From assembly GCA_028284945.1 (NCBI GenBank), contig JANQQJ010000040.1, positions 62,001 to 126,000 of the forward strand: a stretch of 64,000 nt of DNA, written 5' to 3'. This DNA is from Alphaproteobacteria bacterium. GTDB lineage: Bacteria; Pseudomonadota; Alphaproteobacteria; SMXS01. The notes below the pieces were generated by a model, which was not told where the DNA came from, did no database searches, and was given only the letters and a program-made list of their open reading frames with translations. A program made the position numbers and the translations under genes. Below, piece after piece: positions 25,340-34,378 of this stretch. The number at the start of each line of letters is the position of its first letter. The first letter of the stretch is position 1.

Positions 25340-26128
25340 ATGTTCGATCCGAAAAGCCCGCTGGACTCCTTCTCGTTTGATGGCGAAGTCGCCATCGTCA
25401 CGGGCGGTGCCCGCGGTATCGGTTATTCAATCTCCCAGACCCTGAATGCGCTGGGCGCGACGGTCCTTATCGCGGACAAAGACGCTGACACGGCCGGCGA
25501 AGCGGCTGAAACCATCGGAAACAGCGCATTGGCTATCGCGTGCGATGTGACCGATGAAGCCAGCGTCACCGCGCTGGTCGATATGGCCTGGGACAAGTTT
25601 GGCCGTCTCGACATGCTGGTTAACAATGCGGGCATGGCGGTGCGCGATATCGCGGTCGATCTGTCGCTCGAAGAATGGCAATCCGTCGTCGACGTCAATA
25701 TGACAGCGGTGTTTACCGTAGCACGCACCGCCGTCCGCCGGCACCTGGCCGCTGATAACGCGTCCAATACGTTGCGCATCGTCAATATGGCCTCGATCAT
25801 GGGCCTGTCCGGCGGCGGGCTTTATCCCAACCAATCCTATCAAGCGACGAAGGGCGCAGTCGTCAATCTCACCCGGGCCATGGCAATTGAGTGGGCGCAA
25901 CAACGCGTGCGGGTCAACGCATTGGCGCCGACCTGGGTCCGCACGGAATTTATTGGCGCGCTGCTCGAAAACGCGGCGCTGGTCGAAAAGATGGAAGCGC
26001 TGATGCCCATGGGCCGGATGGCTGAACCGGAAGAGATCGCGGGCGCAGCCATGTTTCTGTTGAGCCCGGCCTCTAGCATGGTCACCGGACATATCCTTGC
26101 CGTCGACGGCGGCTACCTGGCGCAGTAG
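25340..26128 (+). CDS. SDR-family oxidoreductase
   Basis: 262 residues with TGGARGIG cofactor loop, LVNNAGMAV, catalytic Ser region NMASIMGLSGG and YQATK, ending GHILAVDGGYL. A strong ribosome site (GGAGGAGG) precedes the ATG. Related to 3-oxoacyl-ACP-reductase-like dehydrogenases; substrate unknown. The next gene begins inside or just after its 3' end. Confidence 0.91.
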   Translation: MFDPKSPLDSFSFDGEVAIVTGGARGIGYSISQTLNALGATVLIADKDADTAGEAAETIGNSALAIACDVTDEASVTALVDMAWDKFGRLDMLVNNAGMAVRDIAVDLSLEEWQSVVDVNMTAVFTVARTAVRRHLAADNASNTLRIVNMASIMGLSGGGLYPNQSYQATKGAVVNLTRAMAIEWAQQRVRVNALAPTWVRTEFIGALLENAALVEKMEALMPMGRMAEPEEIAGAAMFLLSPASSMVTGHILAVDGGYLAQ

Positions 26129-26810
26129 GCCCCTGGCCCTGCGCGAAACCGACCTTTACTCGCCGATCAAGGCGTTCCTTGAAGGGCAAGGCTATGAGGT
26201 AAAAGGCGAAGTTGGTGCCGCCGATATCGTCGCATGCCGGGGCGATGAAGACCCGGTCATCGTTGAGTTGAAAACCGGTTTTTCACTCTCCTTGTTTCAC
26301 CAGGCCATTGCCCGTCAGCCGCTGACCGACAGTGTCTATGTCGCGGTGCCACAGGGCAGCGGCCGCCCATTTCTGAAATCCCTTAAAAACAACAAATCGC
26401 TGTGCCGCCGCCTCGGATTGGGGCTGATCACCGTGCGCTTGAAGGACGGATTGGTGACCGTCCACCTGGATCCCGCGCCCTACCGGCCCCGAAAATCCAA
26501 ACTCAAGCGCGACAGGCTGCTCAGAGAATTCGCCAAACGCGTCGGTGACCCCAATGACGGCGGTGCGACGCGGCAGGGCCTGATGACCGCCTATCGGCAG
26601 GACGCCCTGCGCTGCCTTGCTGTGCTGCGGGACAACGGCCCGACCAAAGGGTCTAAGGTCGCTGCGGCATCGGGAGTCAAGAAAGCCACACGCATCATGG
26701 CCGACAACCACTATGGCTGGTTCGACCGGGTAGAGACCGGCATCTATGACCTGAGTCCGAAGGGTAAAGTGGCAGTTGAAGCGTATTCAGCCGAGCTAAA
26801 TGCGCTGTAG
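26097..26810 (+). CDS. DUF2161 PD-(D/E)XK phosphodiesterase-like protein
   Basis: DUF2161 family. The nuclease-fold motif is GAADIVACRG followed by VIVELKTGFS (D...ExK). The start is uncertain: TTG 26097 overlaps the SDR gene by 32 bases, while CTG at 26133 or 26139 would place the start right before RETDLYSPIKAFLEGQGYEV, where relatives begin; no ATG is available. The C-terminal half has a winged-helix-like segment (CLAVLRDNGPTKGSKVAA). Function unknown. Confidence 0.82.
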   Translation: MPSTAATWRSRPLALRETDLYSPIKAFLEGQGYEVKGEVGAADIVACRGDEDPVIVELKTGFSLSLFHQAIARQPLTDSVYVAVPQGSGRPFLKSLKNNKSLCRRLGLGLITVRLKDGLVTVHLDPAPYRPRKSKLKRDRLLREFAKRVGDPNDGGATRQGLMTAYRQDALRCLAVLRDNGPTKGSKVAAASGVKKATRIMADNHYGWFDRVETGIYDLSPKGKVAVEAYSAELNAL

Positions 26811-26864
26811 CAAACAATTGTAACGGCAAAGTTGCGGGGCATTCGCGTTTCGACCTCTACGAAG

Positions 26865-27083
26865 CTATCGATTTAAGTGCGCAGGGTAAGTCATATCGCT
26901 CGCAAGATCCTTTACTCGGCTTACCACGGTTCTTCGGGCTGTCACCAACCCATCGGTCAGAAGGTCATCACCAGACAAGAACTGGACCGCCGAAATTGCT
27001 CCCGACGCGACGGCACCTCCCGCTGCCGCAATGACCGCCAAGCTCTTTGATCCTTTCTCAAGAAACTCCCGGCGGGATATCGT
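26865..27083 (-). pseudogene. startless Tat-signal reading frame, 72 codons
   Basis: The frame begins with ACG at 27083, where a start would be expected, and reads TISRREFLEKGSKSLAVIAA, a twin-arginine signal (SRREF), then a Gly/Ala-rich hydrophobic stretch, then about 35 polar residues ending LNR before TAG. No ATG, GTG or TTG exists between an upstream TAA and the SLAV leucine. Either the start codon has mutated or the gene is a remnant. The overlapping frame with an ATG upstream has no such features and is discounted. Confidence 0.4.
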
Positions 27084-27190
27084 CTTGTGAGCACAGTAAA
27101 CAATCGACCCTGTTGCGCCGGCTGATTGATTCTTAAGACTTCCCTCATCAACTCTCGGTCGTTATTCTAATCCGATTATGGGAGGGGCAT

Positions 27191-28060
27191 ATGGGCAGAT
27201 GGGCAATGGTGATTTTGTCGCTATTGGCACTGTTTTTCGCGACAAACTCAATCGGATATCTTTATGGCAGGATCGTCTCACCGGATTTTGGTAACGAATA
27301 CGACGTAGCCGCATACATCGTTAAACATGCGAGCTTTGCCTACGGTGATGGGGCGCTGCAAGGTATTGAAGTTACCGTAGGCTCGAGATCGTTTGCCTAT
27401 GATGTTCAGGCCAATTCGGTCCAAATGGCCCTGCTGCTCAATGGTGCATCAAGTTCTTTGTTCAAAAGAGGTAGTCGCGCTCAGGTGGAGCGTATCTATA
27501 AGTTCGTCGGTGTTTCAAAGGCTGTGCCAGGTGGCGCAATAGGCGCCGCAGTTATGGCCGCTGATCACGCCAGAAAGCAGAGAAGTTGGAGGCGGGCACC
27601 CGCTTACGTGTTGCGGCTGCGGCGAGCAGCCGGTGTGGCCATGGCGACAGTAGCAGGAGCCGTTGGATATCTCGGTTACAAGTATGGCTACTCCGATACG
27701 CTTGATCCCGATGATCCTGACTTTATCAAGGCTATGGATAACCCTGATGTTTGGAGAAGCGTCGTGAAGCCCATTGAGGGTTGCATTGCGGAGACCAACA
27801 AACCCCTCCCTCCAATGACCGACAGAGAAGAGTATTCAATGTTTGGCGCCCCTTTGACCAGGCGCCCTCCTATGGCTGTTGTCGCGACACGCCAGAACGA
27901 AGGACAGAGTGGCGACGATGAATCGAGTCTCGATGAGCTTCTCGAAAGCGTGAAAGCCACTAATCTACCTATCGCGAATACAAAATTTCCGCAGTCTAGC
28001 AGCTGCCAAACTCTTGACGGCAACGCTACGCGGGACCGACCTAAATGGGTTACCAGCTAG
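27191..28060 (+). CDS. hypothetical membrane-anchored protein, 289 aa
   Basis: ATG 27191 follows GGGAGGGGCAT, a good ribosome site. The N-terminus is a hydrophobic anchor (about residues 5-25); a second hydrophobic stretch lies at about 150-170 (AAGVAMATVAGAVGYLGY). The region between is soluble and basic; the C-terminus is acidic and Ser-rich (DDESSLDELLESV). No family recognised. Composition is more AT-rich than the chromosome around it, consistent with acquisition. Confidence 0.7.
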   Translation: MGRWAMVILSLLALFFATNSIGYLYGRIVSPDFGNEYDVAAYIVKHASFAYGDGALQGIEVTVGSRSFAYDVQANSVQMALLLNGASSSLFKRGSRAQVERIYKFVGVSKAVPGGAIGAAVMAADHARKQRSWRRAPAYVLRLRRAAGVAMATVAGAVGYLGYKYGYSDTLDPDDPDFIKAMDNPDVWRSVVKPIEGCIAETNKPLPPMTDREEYSMFGAPLTRRPPMAVVATRQNEGQSGDDESSLDELLESVKATNLPIANTKFPQSSSCQTLDGNATRDRPKWVTS

Positions 28061-28154
28061 AAGTTGAACCATGGAGGACAGATAACCATCGGTTGCGCAT
28101 TCTGCCTCCCTTGGCCCTTTGCTACCGTAACCGCATAAAAAAGAGGGGCGCACA

Positions 28155-28788
28155 TTGCAAACGATCGGACTATTGCTGGCTGCTATTGATTTGCCTGGCC
28201 TTACCAAGAAACTTGAAGCTCGATCGACCAATTCCGCACAGGTCCCCTTCACCGAACGTGCGCCGCACTTTCGGATTTTGCCAAGAAGGGCAGTGGTCGA
28301 GTAATACGATTTCTCAAACAAGATGGTCGTTGGCAAAGGTACTCATTCTTTCTGACCGCGGCTTTCATTGGGCTTATAGCCCTTGCGATAGTGAGCGAGA
28401 CGCCATCCCAGACGGTTACATCGGCGTTCATGGTCGCGATTGCTTTTCCAATAATCGCCGGAATCCTCATCTGGTACGGTACACTTTTTGCCGCGGGTGC
28501 CTTGCCGTTCTGTACTAGATTGCCGGCTCTCCTACGTTCTATGGCTCATTCTTCACGTCATGAGCATGCCCCCCAAGGGTACAGTTGCATCTCTCGGTTT
28601 CGGCTTGGCGGTAATCGGCTATCTGACGAGCTGAAGAGCGCCGGCAGCAGGCAATTGATTACAAGGAGTACCTAGAAAAAATTCGAAACCTCTGCGTTCA
28701 GGTTGTCAATGCTGGAGGTATCGATCCCGCAGACTACCCCCCGAAGCTCCTCCGCACGAACGTTGTGATACTACTCCAGGGCCTTTAA
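28155..28788 (+). pseudogene. fragmented membrane-protein gene(s), several frameshifts
   Basis: Coding-like segments appear in successive frames: TTG 28155 onward gives LQTIGLLLAAIDLPGLTKKL; from about 28262 a second frame gives GRVIRFLKQDGRWQRYSFF and two membrane helices; from about 28540 a third gives VLWLILHVM...GLAVIGYLT and a TGA at 28634; from about 28630 another gives RRQQAIDYKEYLEKIRNL through a TAA at 28788. No single frame spans them, so I read this as decay. Family not recognised; the join points are approximate. Confidence 0.35.
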
Positions 28789-28921
28789 TCGATCCTTGGA
28801 CTTCCAGATTTCTTTGCGGCCATTCGGTTTTTTGCACCTCTTTTGGAACCTGGATACGGACATACCAGACGCCGTTCCGCTGATTCAAACCCGGATATTT
28901 TGCCACGTCACACACCCTCAA
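28706..28921 (-). pseudogene. tyrosine integrase N-terminal remnant (DUF6538-like)
   Basis: From 28921 the minus strand reads AKYPGLNQRNGVWYVRIQVP then KEVQ, the N-terminal pattern of phage-type tyrosine recombinases with DUF6538. At an A-run the frame shifts, and the other frame continues as RKEIWKSKDRLKALE, stop, YHNVRAEELRG. There is thus at least one frameshift and one in-frame stop, and the core-binding and catalytic domains are missing. It lies 84 bases from the 3' end of tRNA-Glu, the usual position for such an integrase. Confidence 0.6.
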
Positions 28922-29005
28922 ACTTGTAGCACAAAAGTGTAACCCTCAGAAGAAAGCCTGAGAGAAATCAGAGGGTTGTAGTGATTAGAAGCACTTAGGA
29001 GAAAG

Positions 29006-29081
29006 TGGCGACCCCTACGGGACTCGAACCCGTGTTGCCGCCGTGAAAGGGCGGTGTCCTAGGCCACTAGACGAAGGGGTC
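29006..29081 (-). tRNA. tRNA-Glu (anticodon TTC)
   Basis: Cloverleaf on the minus strand: acceptor GACCCCT pairing with AGGGGTC, anticodon loop CTTTCAC with TTC, T-loop GGTTCGAACCC. CCA is encoded. The 3' end faces the decayed integrase. Confidence 0.96.
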
Positions 29082-29143
29082 GTAAGAGGCGAACGCCGTA
29101 ATTAAAGGGTGAGCCCTACCGGGTCAAGAGGTTACCGCGCCAT

Positions 29144-30985
29144 CTACAGCACAGGTGCTGCATCCTCGATCAACAGCTGCGCCTGCAGCCGCCCCATCCA
29201 GCGGTCGGCCCGCAGGTGACCGGCTAGATTAAGTGGTGTATCGGCCTTGGCCGCGCTCAACAACGCCGGCCCCATCGGGTTATCCATCGCGCGAAACGCA
29301 ATGGCCTTTAAGCGCCCGCCATCCCGGCCACTGACGAGGCAACTGACGTGATTCTCACCCACCACCTTGGCGTTGACCAGCCGGGCCTGTGGCACGGCAA
29401 AGCGGGGCTCCCGATGGCCTGAACCAAAGGGCCCTGCTTGTTCCAGCACCCCAACCAGGTCAGGCGTGGCTCCTGACACGGCAAGGGAAGCATCAATCCG
29501 CAGCCCCGCTTCGGCACCTGCCGCCAGGATACGCGGCCCCAGATGGGTGTTCAAAAACTCCCGCAGTTCGTCGACTCGTTCGGCACGAACAGTCAGCCCC
29601 GCGGCCATTTTATGTCCGCCACCATTCTCCAGAATGCCCGCCTGAACCGCTGCTGTGACCGCAGCGCCCAGATCAACGCCTGGAATCGACCGGCCCGAGC
29701 CCTTGCCGACACCATCATTGACGGCAATGACAAAGGCGGGGCGGCGCAGCTTGTCCTTGATCCGGCTAGCGACAATGCCGATCACGCCCGGATGCCACCC
29801 CTCTCCTGCCGCAATGACAACCGGCGCATCGCCGCCAGCGCCTGCCAGCAGATTGAAGGCGTCTTCCTGAACCGCCGCCTCGATTTCCTTACGTTCCTGA
29901 TTGAACCCATCGAGCGCACGGGCAATGGTCGTTGCCTGCGCCGGGTCTTCCGTTGACAGCAAGGCCGTGCCCATATCCGCCTGGCCGACGCGGCCACCGG
30001 CATTAACCCTCGGGCCGAACACGAAGCCCGCATGATAGGTACCCGGCGGTTCATCAACCCCGGCAACATCGGCAAGCGCGCGCAGACCGGGGTTGCGGCG
30101 CTTCGCCATGACCTTGAGCCCCTGTGAGACCAGCGCCCGGTTTACACCTGTCAGCGGCACAACGTCACAGACCGTGCCAAGGGCTACCAGATCCAGCCAA
30201 TCGAGCGGATTGGGCGCCTGCCGGTCCTTGAACCAACCACGCTCCCGCAACGCGCGGTTCACTCCCACCACCAGGAGGAACGCCACGCCCACCGCGGCAA
30301 GCTGACCGAATCCGGTAATGATCTCGTCAGCCTCGTCGGGGCGATTGGGGTTGATCAGCGCGTAACAGGGCGGCAATGACCCGTCGGCCTGATGATGATC
30401 GACGACGATCACATCGAGCCCGGCATCCACCCCGGCCTGAAGGGCATCGAAGGCCGTGGTGCCGCAATCAACCGTCAGCACGACGCTGGAACCGTCTGCC
30501 TTCAGTTTGCTAAGCGCGGCGGCGTTCGGGCCATAGCCCTCTTTAATCCGGTCGGGAATGTAGGTCACGCAGGTGGCGTCAACGGCGCCGAAAAACCGTT
30601 TTAACAGCGCCGAAGAGGTGGCACCGTCAACATCGTAGTCGCCAAAAATTGCAATCGTCTCACCCTTTGCGATGGCATCTGCGACCCGATCGGCGGCCTT
30701 GTCCATATCGAGAAACCGCGACGGGTCCGGCAACATGTCCCGGAGGGTCGGGTTGAGGAACTGTTCGGCATTTTCCAACTCGACGCCGCGGGCCGCCAAC
30801 ACCCGTGCGACAATGTCCGGCAGGCCGTGGCGTTGCGACAAGGCATGGACAAGCCGGTCATCGGCCTCTGACAGAACCCAGCGCTGGCCAGTCAGAGACT
30901 GTGTTACGCCCAGATAGGCCTGAGTGCCGTCAACGGCGGCCAAAACGTCATCCACCGCGCTCAGCCTCCGGGTCCGTAGGATCAT
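29144..30985 (-). CDS. recJ: single-stranded-DNA-specific exonuclease RecJ
   Basis: 5'-3' ssDNA exonuclease of recombination and mismatch repair, 613 residues. The DHH-family metal motifs are DYDVDG, VDCGT and DHHQ, with the DHHA1 motif ENGGGHKMAAG further on. The ATG at 30985 overlaps the upstream CNNM/CBS gene by 38 bases; a shorter start before VTQSLTGQRW is possible and would remove most of the overlap. It is the last gene of a minus-strand run from glpX or hom. Confidence 0.95.
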   Translation of the reverse strand: MILRTRRLSAVDDVLAAVDGTQAYLGVTQSLTGQRWVLSEADDRLVHALSQRHGLPDIVARVLAARGVELENAEQFLNPTLRDMLPDPSRFLDMDKAADRVADAIAKGETIAIFGDYDVDGATSSALLKRFFGAVDATCVTYIPDRIKEGYGPNAAALSKLKADGSSVVLTVDCGTTAFDALQAGVDAGLDVIVVDHHQADGSLPPCYALINPNRPDEADEIITGFGQLAAVGVAFLLVVGVNRALRERGWFKDRQAPNPLDWLDLVALGTVCDVVPLTGVNRALVSQGLKVMAKRRNPGLRALADVAGVDEPPGTYHAGFVFGPRVNAGGRVGQADMGTALLSTEDPAQATTIARALDGFNQERKEIEAAVQEDAFNLLAGAGGDAPVVIAAGEGWHPGVIGIVASRIKDKLRRPAFVIAVNDGVGKGSGRSIPGVDLGAAVTAAVQAGILENGGGHKMAAGLTVRAERVDELREFLNTHLGPRILAAGAEAGLRIDASLAVSGATPDLVGVLEQAGPFGSGHREPRFAVPQARLVNAKVVGENHVSCLVSGRDGGRLKAIAFRAMDNPMGPALLSAAKADTPLNLAGHLRADRWMGRLQAQLLIEDAAPVL

Positions 30986-32021
30986 CGTCGGTCTCGTTCA
31001 TTCGATCCCGCCACTTTTCCAGCGCCAGCACCTGCATATCTTCAACCGTATCTGTCTCATCGATGATCTCGAGTCCCAACAGGGTCTCGACGACATCCTC
31101 CAGCGTCACGAGGCCCTGAACCTCACCATACTCATTCACCACGAGAACGAGGTGAAGGTCTTCATGCAACATCGCATCGAAGACTTCGAGGACCGAGAGC
31201 AAGTCCGGTACCGCCAGGATCGTCCGGTTGAAGGTGGCAAGCGTCCGGGTTTTCTGGTTTTTCGCCTGATCGAGAAGCAGTTCGTCTTTGAGGACATAAC
31301 CGATCACATCGTCGGAATCGTCGCCGAAGACCGGTATGCGCGAAAATGGCTGCAGAGCGTGCTCGTTAAGAAAATCGCTCACCGTCATATCCTTGGAGAC
31401 CGAGAAGATGACCGCGCGGGGAGTCATGATCTCACGGACCGAGATATCGCCCAGCCGCAATATGTTGCTGAGGATATGCATCTGCTTTTCGTCGATATGT
31501 CCCTCTTCAACACCGGCGGCCGCCATCGCTTCGACTTCAGAGCGGTTAAAGATGGAGCGGCGCGCAGCCCCATGCGCAAAAAGCCGGGTGATCCGGCGTG
31601 ACATCCAAACGAACGGGGCAAGCAAACGGGTCATCCCCAGAATGACCGGTGCCAGCGGCAGCGCAAGTTTGTGCCAATAGATGGCGCCAAGCGATTTGGG
31701 AATAATCTCTGAAAGCACAAGGATCAGGATCGTCAGGATCGCCGACGCGACCCCGAGATAATTGTCCCCATAGATTGCAGCGGCCTGGGCCCCCACGCCG
31801 GCAGCGCCGACAGTATGAGCAACCGTATTGACCGTCAGGATGGCGGCCAGCGGCCGGTCCAGGTCGTCTTTCAGACGCCGCAAAGTTTTGGCGCCGCTAA
31901 CCCCTTCGCGCTCCAGCGCTCTTACGTAGGAATTTCTGACCGAAAGCAGGACTGCTTCAGCGATCGAGCAGTAAAAGGAGAACACCAGTGCGATTAGCAG
32001 ATAGACGATCAGCAATGTCAT
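30948..32021 (-). CDS. CNNM-domain/CBS transporter-like protein (hemolysin family)
   Basis: 357 residues: CNNM/DUF21 membrane domain (about 1-190, four hydrophobic segments, with AEAVLLSVRNSYV near the start) followed by a CBS pair (about 205-330, including REIMTPRAVIFSVS). The family is linked to magnesium or cobalt efflux; the old name hemolysin is not supported by function. A CorC/HlyC C-terminal domain is missing, the protein ending soon after the CBS pair, as in the shorter members. Confidence 0.88.
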   Translation of the reverse strand: MTLLIVYLLIALVFSFYCSIAEAVLLSVRNSYVRALEREGVSGAKTLRRLKDDLDRPLAAILTVNTVAHTVGAAGVGAQAAAIYGDNYLGVASAILTILILVLSEIIPKSLGAIYWHKLALPLAPVILGMTRLLAPFVWMSRRITRLFAHGAARRSIFNRSEVEAMAAAGVEEGHIDEKQMHILSNILRLGDISVREIMTPRAVIFSVSKDMTVSDFLNEHALQPFSRIPVFGDDSDDVIGYVLKDELLLDQAKNQKTRTLATFNRTILAVPDLLSVLEVFDAMLHEDLHLVLVVNEYGEVQGLVTLEDVVETLLGLEIIDETDTVEDMQVLALEKWRDRMNETDDDPTDPEAERGG

Positions 32022-32089
32022 CGCCGGTGGGCCAACCTCCTTAATGTTGCAGCGCAGATCAATCCGTCGCCGCTGCGCGCATCCACGTC

Positions 32090-33052
32090 TTACCGCTTAC
32101 CGCGATGCTGCGTCTTGATCGTCCGGATCGTCTGCGACCACGACCGCATCACAATGCTCTCGGTCGTATAGCCTTTCGGAATTAGACGGACACCTTCGAG
32201 CATCGAACCATCCGTGACCCCGGTCGCGGCGAAAATCACATCGCCGCCGGCCATATCCTCAAGATCATATTTCCGGTCAAGGTCTTCGATCCCCATGCGC
32301 TGGGCACGGCCCCGCTCATCGTCGTTCCGGAATAAAAGCCGGCCCTGAATCTGCCCGCCGATACACCGCAACGCGGCAGCTGCCAGCACGCCTTCGGGTG
32401 CACCGCCCGTACCCATATAAATGTCGATGCCTGTATTCTCTGGATCGGTGGTCTGAATAACGCCGGCAATATCGCCATCGCCGATCAAGTGGATTCGCGC
32501 GCCCGCCTCCCGAACAGCCTTAATCAGTTCACCGTGCCGCGGCCGGTCCAAAATACAAGCGGTGAGTTCCGCAACCGGCACGCCTTTGGCCTTTGCCAGA
32601 GCCGCGAGATTTTCCGCCGGTGTCGCATCGAGGTCGACAAGGCCCGGTTCAAACCCGCCACCAATGGCAATCTTGTCCATATAGACGTCAGGCGCGCGCA
32701 GCATGGTCCCGCCCTCGCCCAGTGCAATGACGGCGAGCGCATTGTGCATCGCTTTGGCGGTAATCGTCGTTCCCTCAAGCGGATCGAGCGCAATATCAAC
32801 CGGGGTGCCACCGGCGCCGACCTTTTCACCGATATAGAGCATCGGGGCTTCGTCTCGCTCGCCCTCGCCGATCACAACCTCGCCATCGATGTCCAGCCGG
32901 TTAAGCTGTTCGCGCATGGCATCGACCGCGGCCTGGTCAGCCGCTTTTTCGTCGCCGCGGCCGGTCAGGCTTGACGCCGCGATCGCAGCCGCCTCGGTTA
33001 CACGGACGACTTCCAACACCAAGAGCCGATCCATTGCGGACTTAGCGCCCAT
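32090..33052 (-). CDS. glpX: class II fructose-1,6-bisphosphatase
   Basis: 320 residues, gluconeogenic phosphatase dependent on Mn or Mg. GEGERDEAPMLYIGE and DPLEGTTITA are the metal and substrate motifs, and YMGTGGAPEGVLAAAALRC is the GlpX signature. It is 39 bases downstream of the homoserine dehydrogenase gene, in the gene order commonly seen in alphaproteobacteria (hom, glpX, recJ). Confidence 0.95.
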   Translation of the reverse strand: MGAKSAMDRLLVLEVVRVTEAAAIAASSLTGRGDEKAADQAAVDAMREQLNRLDIDGEVVIGEGERDEAPMLYIGEKVGAGGTPVDIALDPLEGTTITAKAMHNALAVIALGEGGTMLRAPDVYMDKIAIGGGFEPGLVDLDATPAENLAALAKAKGVPVAELTACILDRPRHGELIKAVREAGARIHLIGDGDIAGVIQTTDPENTGIDIYMGTGGAPEGVLAAAALRCIGGQIQGRLLFRNDDERGRAQRMGIEDLDRKYDLEDMAGGDVIFAATGVTDGSMLEGVRLIPKGYTTESIVMRSWSQTIRTIKTQHRGKR

Positions 33053-33091
33053 CTGTTTCTCCTTCTACCCCGTTTTCTTTAAGCCTTGCGG

Positions 33092-34378
33092 CTAGAACGA
33101 CTCGATTCTGATTACTTCGGGAGCTTCGGTCACAAAGGCCAGTTTTGCAATCCGATCCAGCGCTCGATTCAAATTTGCTTCGCTTGTTTCGTGTGTGGTC
33201 ATCACCAGATGCGCAGCGCTACCGGACTCAGGCTGGCGCTGCAGCAGTTCTTCCATGGAGATGTCCTCATCTCCCAGGGCGGCGGTGACCTGTGCCAAGA
33301 CACCCGGCCGATCCTCCACCTCAAGCCGGACATAGAACCGTCCCTCGGCTTCATCGTCCGCGCCGGACGCCGCTGACGCGGAACCCGATGGATTGAGAAT
33401 CGGATGTATATTGCCGCGCGCAATATCGATGATATCAGCGACCACGGCAGATGCGGTCGGCCCTGCCCCTGCACCCGGCCCCTCAAGGACAGCGGCCCCC
33501 ACCGCATCACCTTCAACGATTACAGCGTTAGTGACGCCGTTGACCCCGGCGATCGCCGTATTGGCGGCCACCAAATAGGGGCGCACCTGCTGGCTGATTG
33601 AATCGCCAGATCGGGCGGTTATGCCCAGCAGCTTGATCCTGAAGCCCAGCTCTTCAGCGAATTCGAGATCAAGCGGCGTTATGTTCCTGATGCCTTCTGT
33701 TTTAACCGTCGTGAAGTCGATGGGCGTACCGAAAGCAACACTGGTCAGGATCGCGAGCTTGTGGGCCGCATCAATGCCATCGACATCGAACGTCGGGTCA
33801 GCTTCTGCGTAGCCGAGCTCCTGCGCGTCGGCCAGAACATCGGCAAACGCCGCACCGGACTGTTCCATTTCGGTAAGGATGTAATTGCAGGTGCCGTTCA
33901 AGATGCCATAAACGCGCGTAACCGCATTGGCGGCCAGCCCCTCGCTCAGGCCCTTGATGATCGGGATACCACCAGCGACGGCAGCCTCGAACCGAAGCGC
34001 ACAATCGTTTTCAAGCCCGGTTATTGCCAGCGCGTTCCCATGATGGGCTATCAGCGCCTTGTTGGCCGTCACAAAACCTTTGCCTGCCGCAAGCGTGGCC
34101 TCGGCCAGCGCTTTAGCGGGACCGTCTTCGCCACCGATCAGTTCAACAACCAGATCGACGTCAGGATCGGACGCCAGTGCCACGGGATCATCATGCCAGG
34201 TCATCGCATCCAGTGACAGTCCACGGTCACGGGTGCGGTCCCGTGCCGACACAGCGGTAACGGTGATCGGGCGCCCGGCACGCGCGGCCATCAGCTCAGC
34301 ATGCTCTGAAAGGATTTGAAGGACCCCGCCGCCGACTGTTCCTAGTCCAGCGACCCCAATACGAAGCGGTGTTGTCAC
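33092..34378 (-). CDS. hom: homoserine dehydrogenase
   Basis: 428 residues, reducing aspartate semialdehyde to homoserine for threonine and methionine. The N-terminal Rossmann motif is GLGTVGGGV, the catalytic block contains GTCNYILTEM and YAEADPTFDVDG, and a C-terminal ACT domain (about 345-425) suggests threonine feedback. It begins with GTG overlapping the aminotransferase stop by 4 bases (GTGA). Confidence 0.95.
   Translation of the reverse strand: MTTPLRIGVAGLGTVGGGVLQILSEHAELMAARAGRPITVTAVSARDRTRDRGLSLDAMTWHDDPVALASDPDVDLVVELIGGEDGPAKALAEATLAAGKGFVTANKALIAHHGNALAITGLENDCALRFEAAVAGGIPIIKGLSEGLAANAVTRVYGILNGTCNYILTEMEQSGAAFADVLADAQELGYAEADPTFDVDGIDAAHKLAILTSVAFGTPIDFTTVKTEGIRNITPLDLEFAEELGFRIKLLGITARSGDSISQQVRPYLVAANTAIAGVNGVTNAVIVEGDAVGAAVLEGPGAGAGPTASAVVADIIDIARGNIHPILNPSGSASAASGADDEAEGRFYVRLEVEDRPGVLAQVTAALGDEDISMEELLQRQPESGSAAHLVMTTHETSEANLNRALDRIAKLAFVTEAPEVIRIESF

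Larger units (their letters stand above)
26811..29005. mobile_element. decayed tRNA-associated island (inferred)
   Basis: This stretch is visibly richer in A and T than its neighbours, contains one intact unknown gene, two broken gene remnants and a frameshifted integrase N-terminus, and ends at the 3' end of tRNA-Glu. That arrangement is what an old integrative element leaves behind. I found no matching att repeat of the tRNA 3' end on the left side, so the left boundary is only the end of the DUF2161 gene. Confidence 0.5.

Noticed and set aside
26811-26960. Left att site duplicating the tRNA-Glu 3' end
   Set aside because: No copy of the tRNA 3' sequence was visible in this stretch, so no attachment-site feature is called.
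26957-27151. 64-codon ATG frame on the minus strand
   Set aside because: Arg-rich and featureless, while the overlapping frame carries a Tat signal; treated as the wrong frame.
28045-28518. 157-codon plus-strand frame in the island
   Set aside because: Irregular composition with many Cys, Arg and Trp; the coding-like segments lie in other frames.
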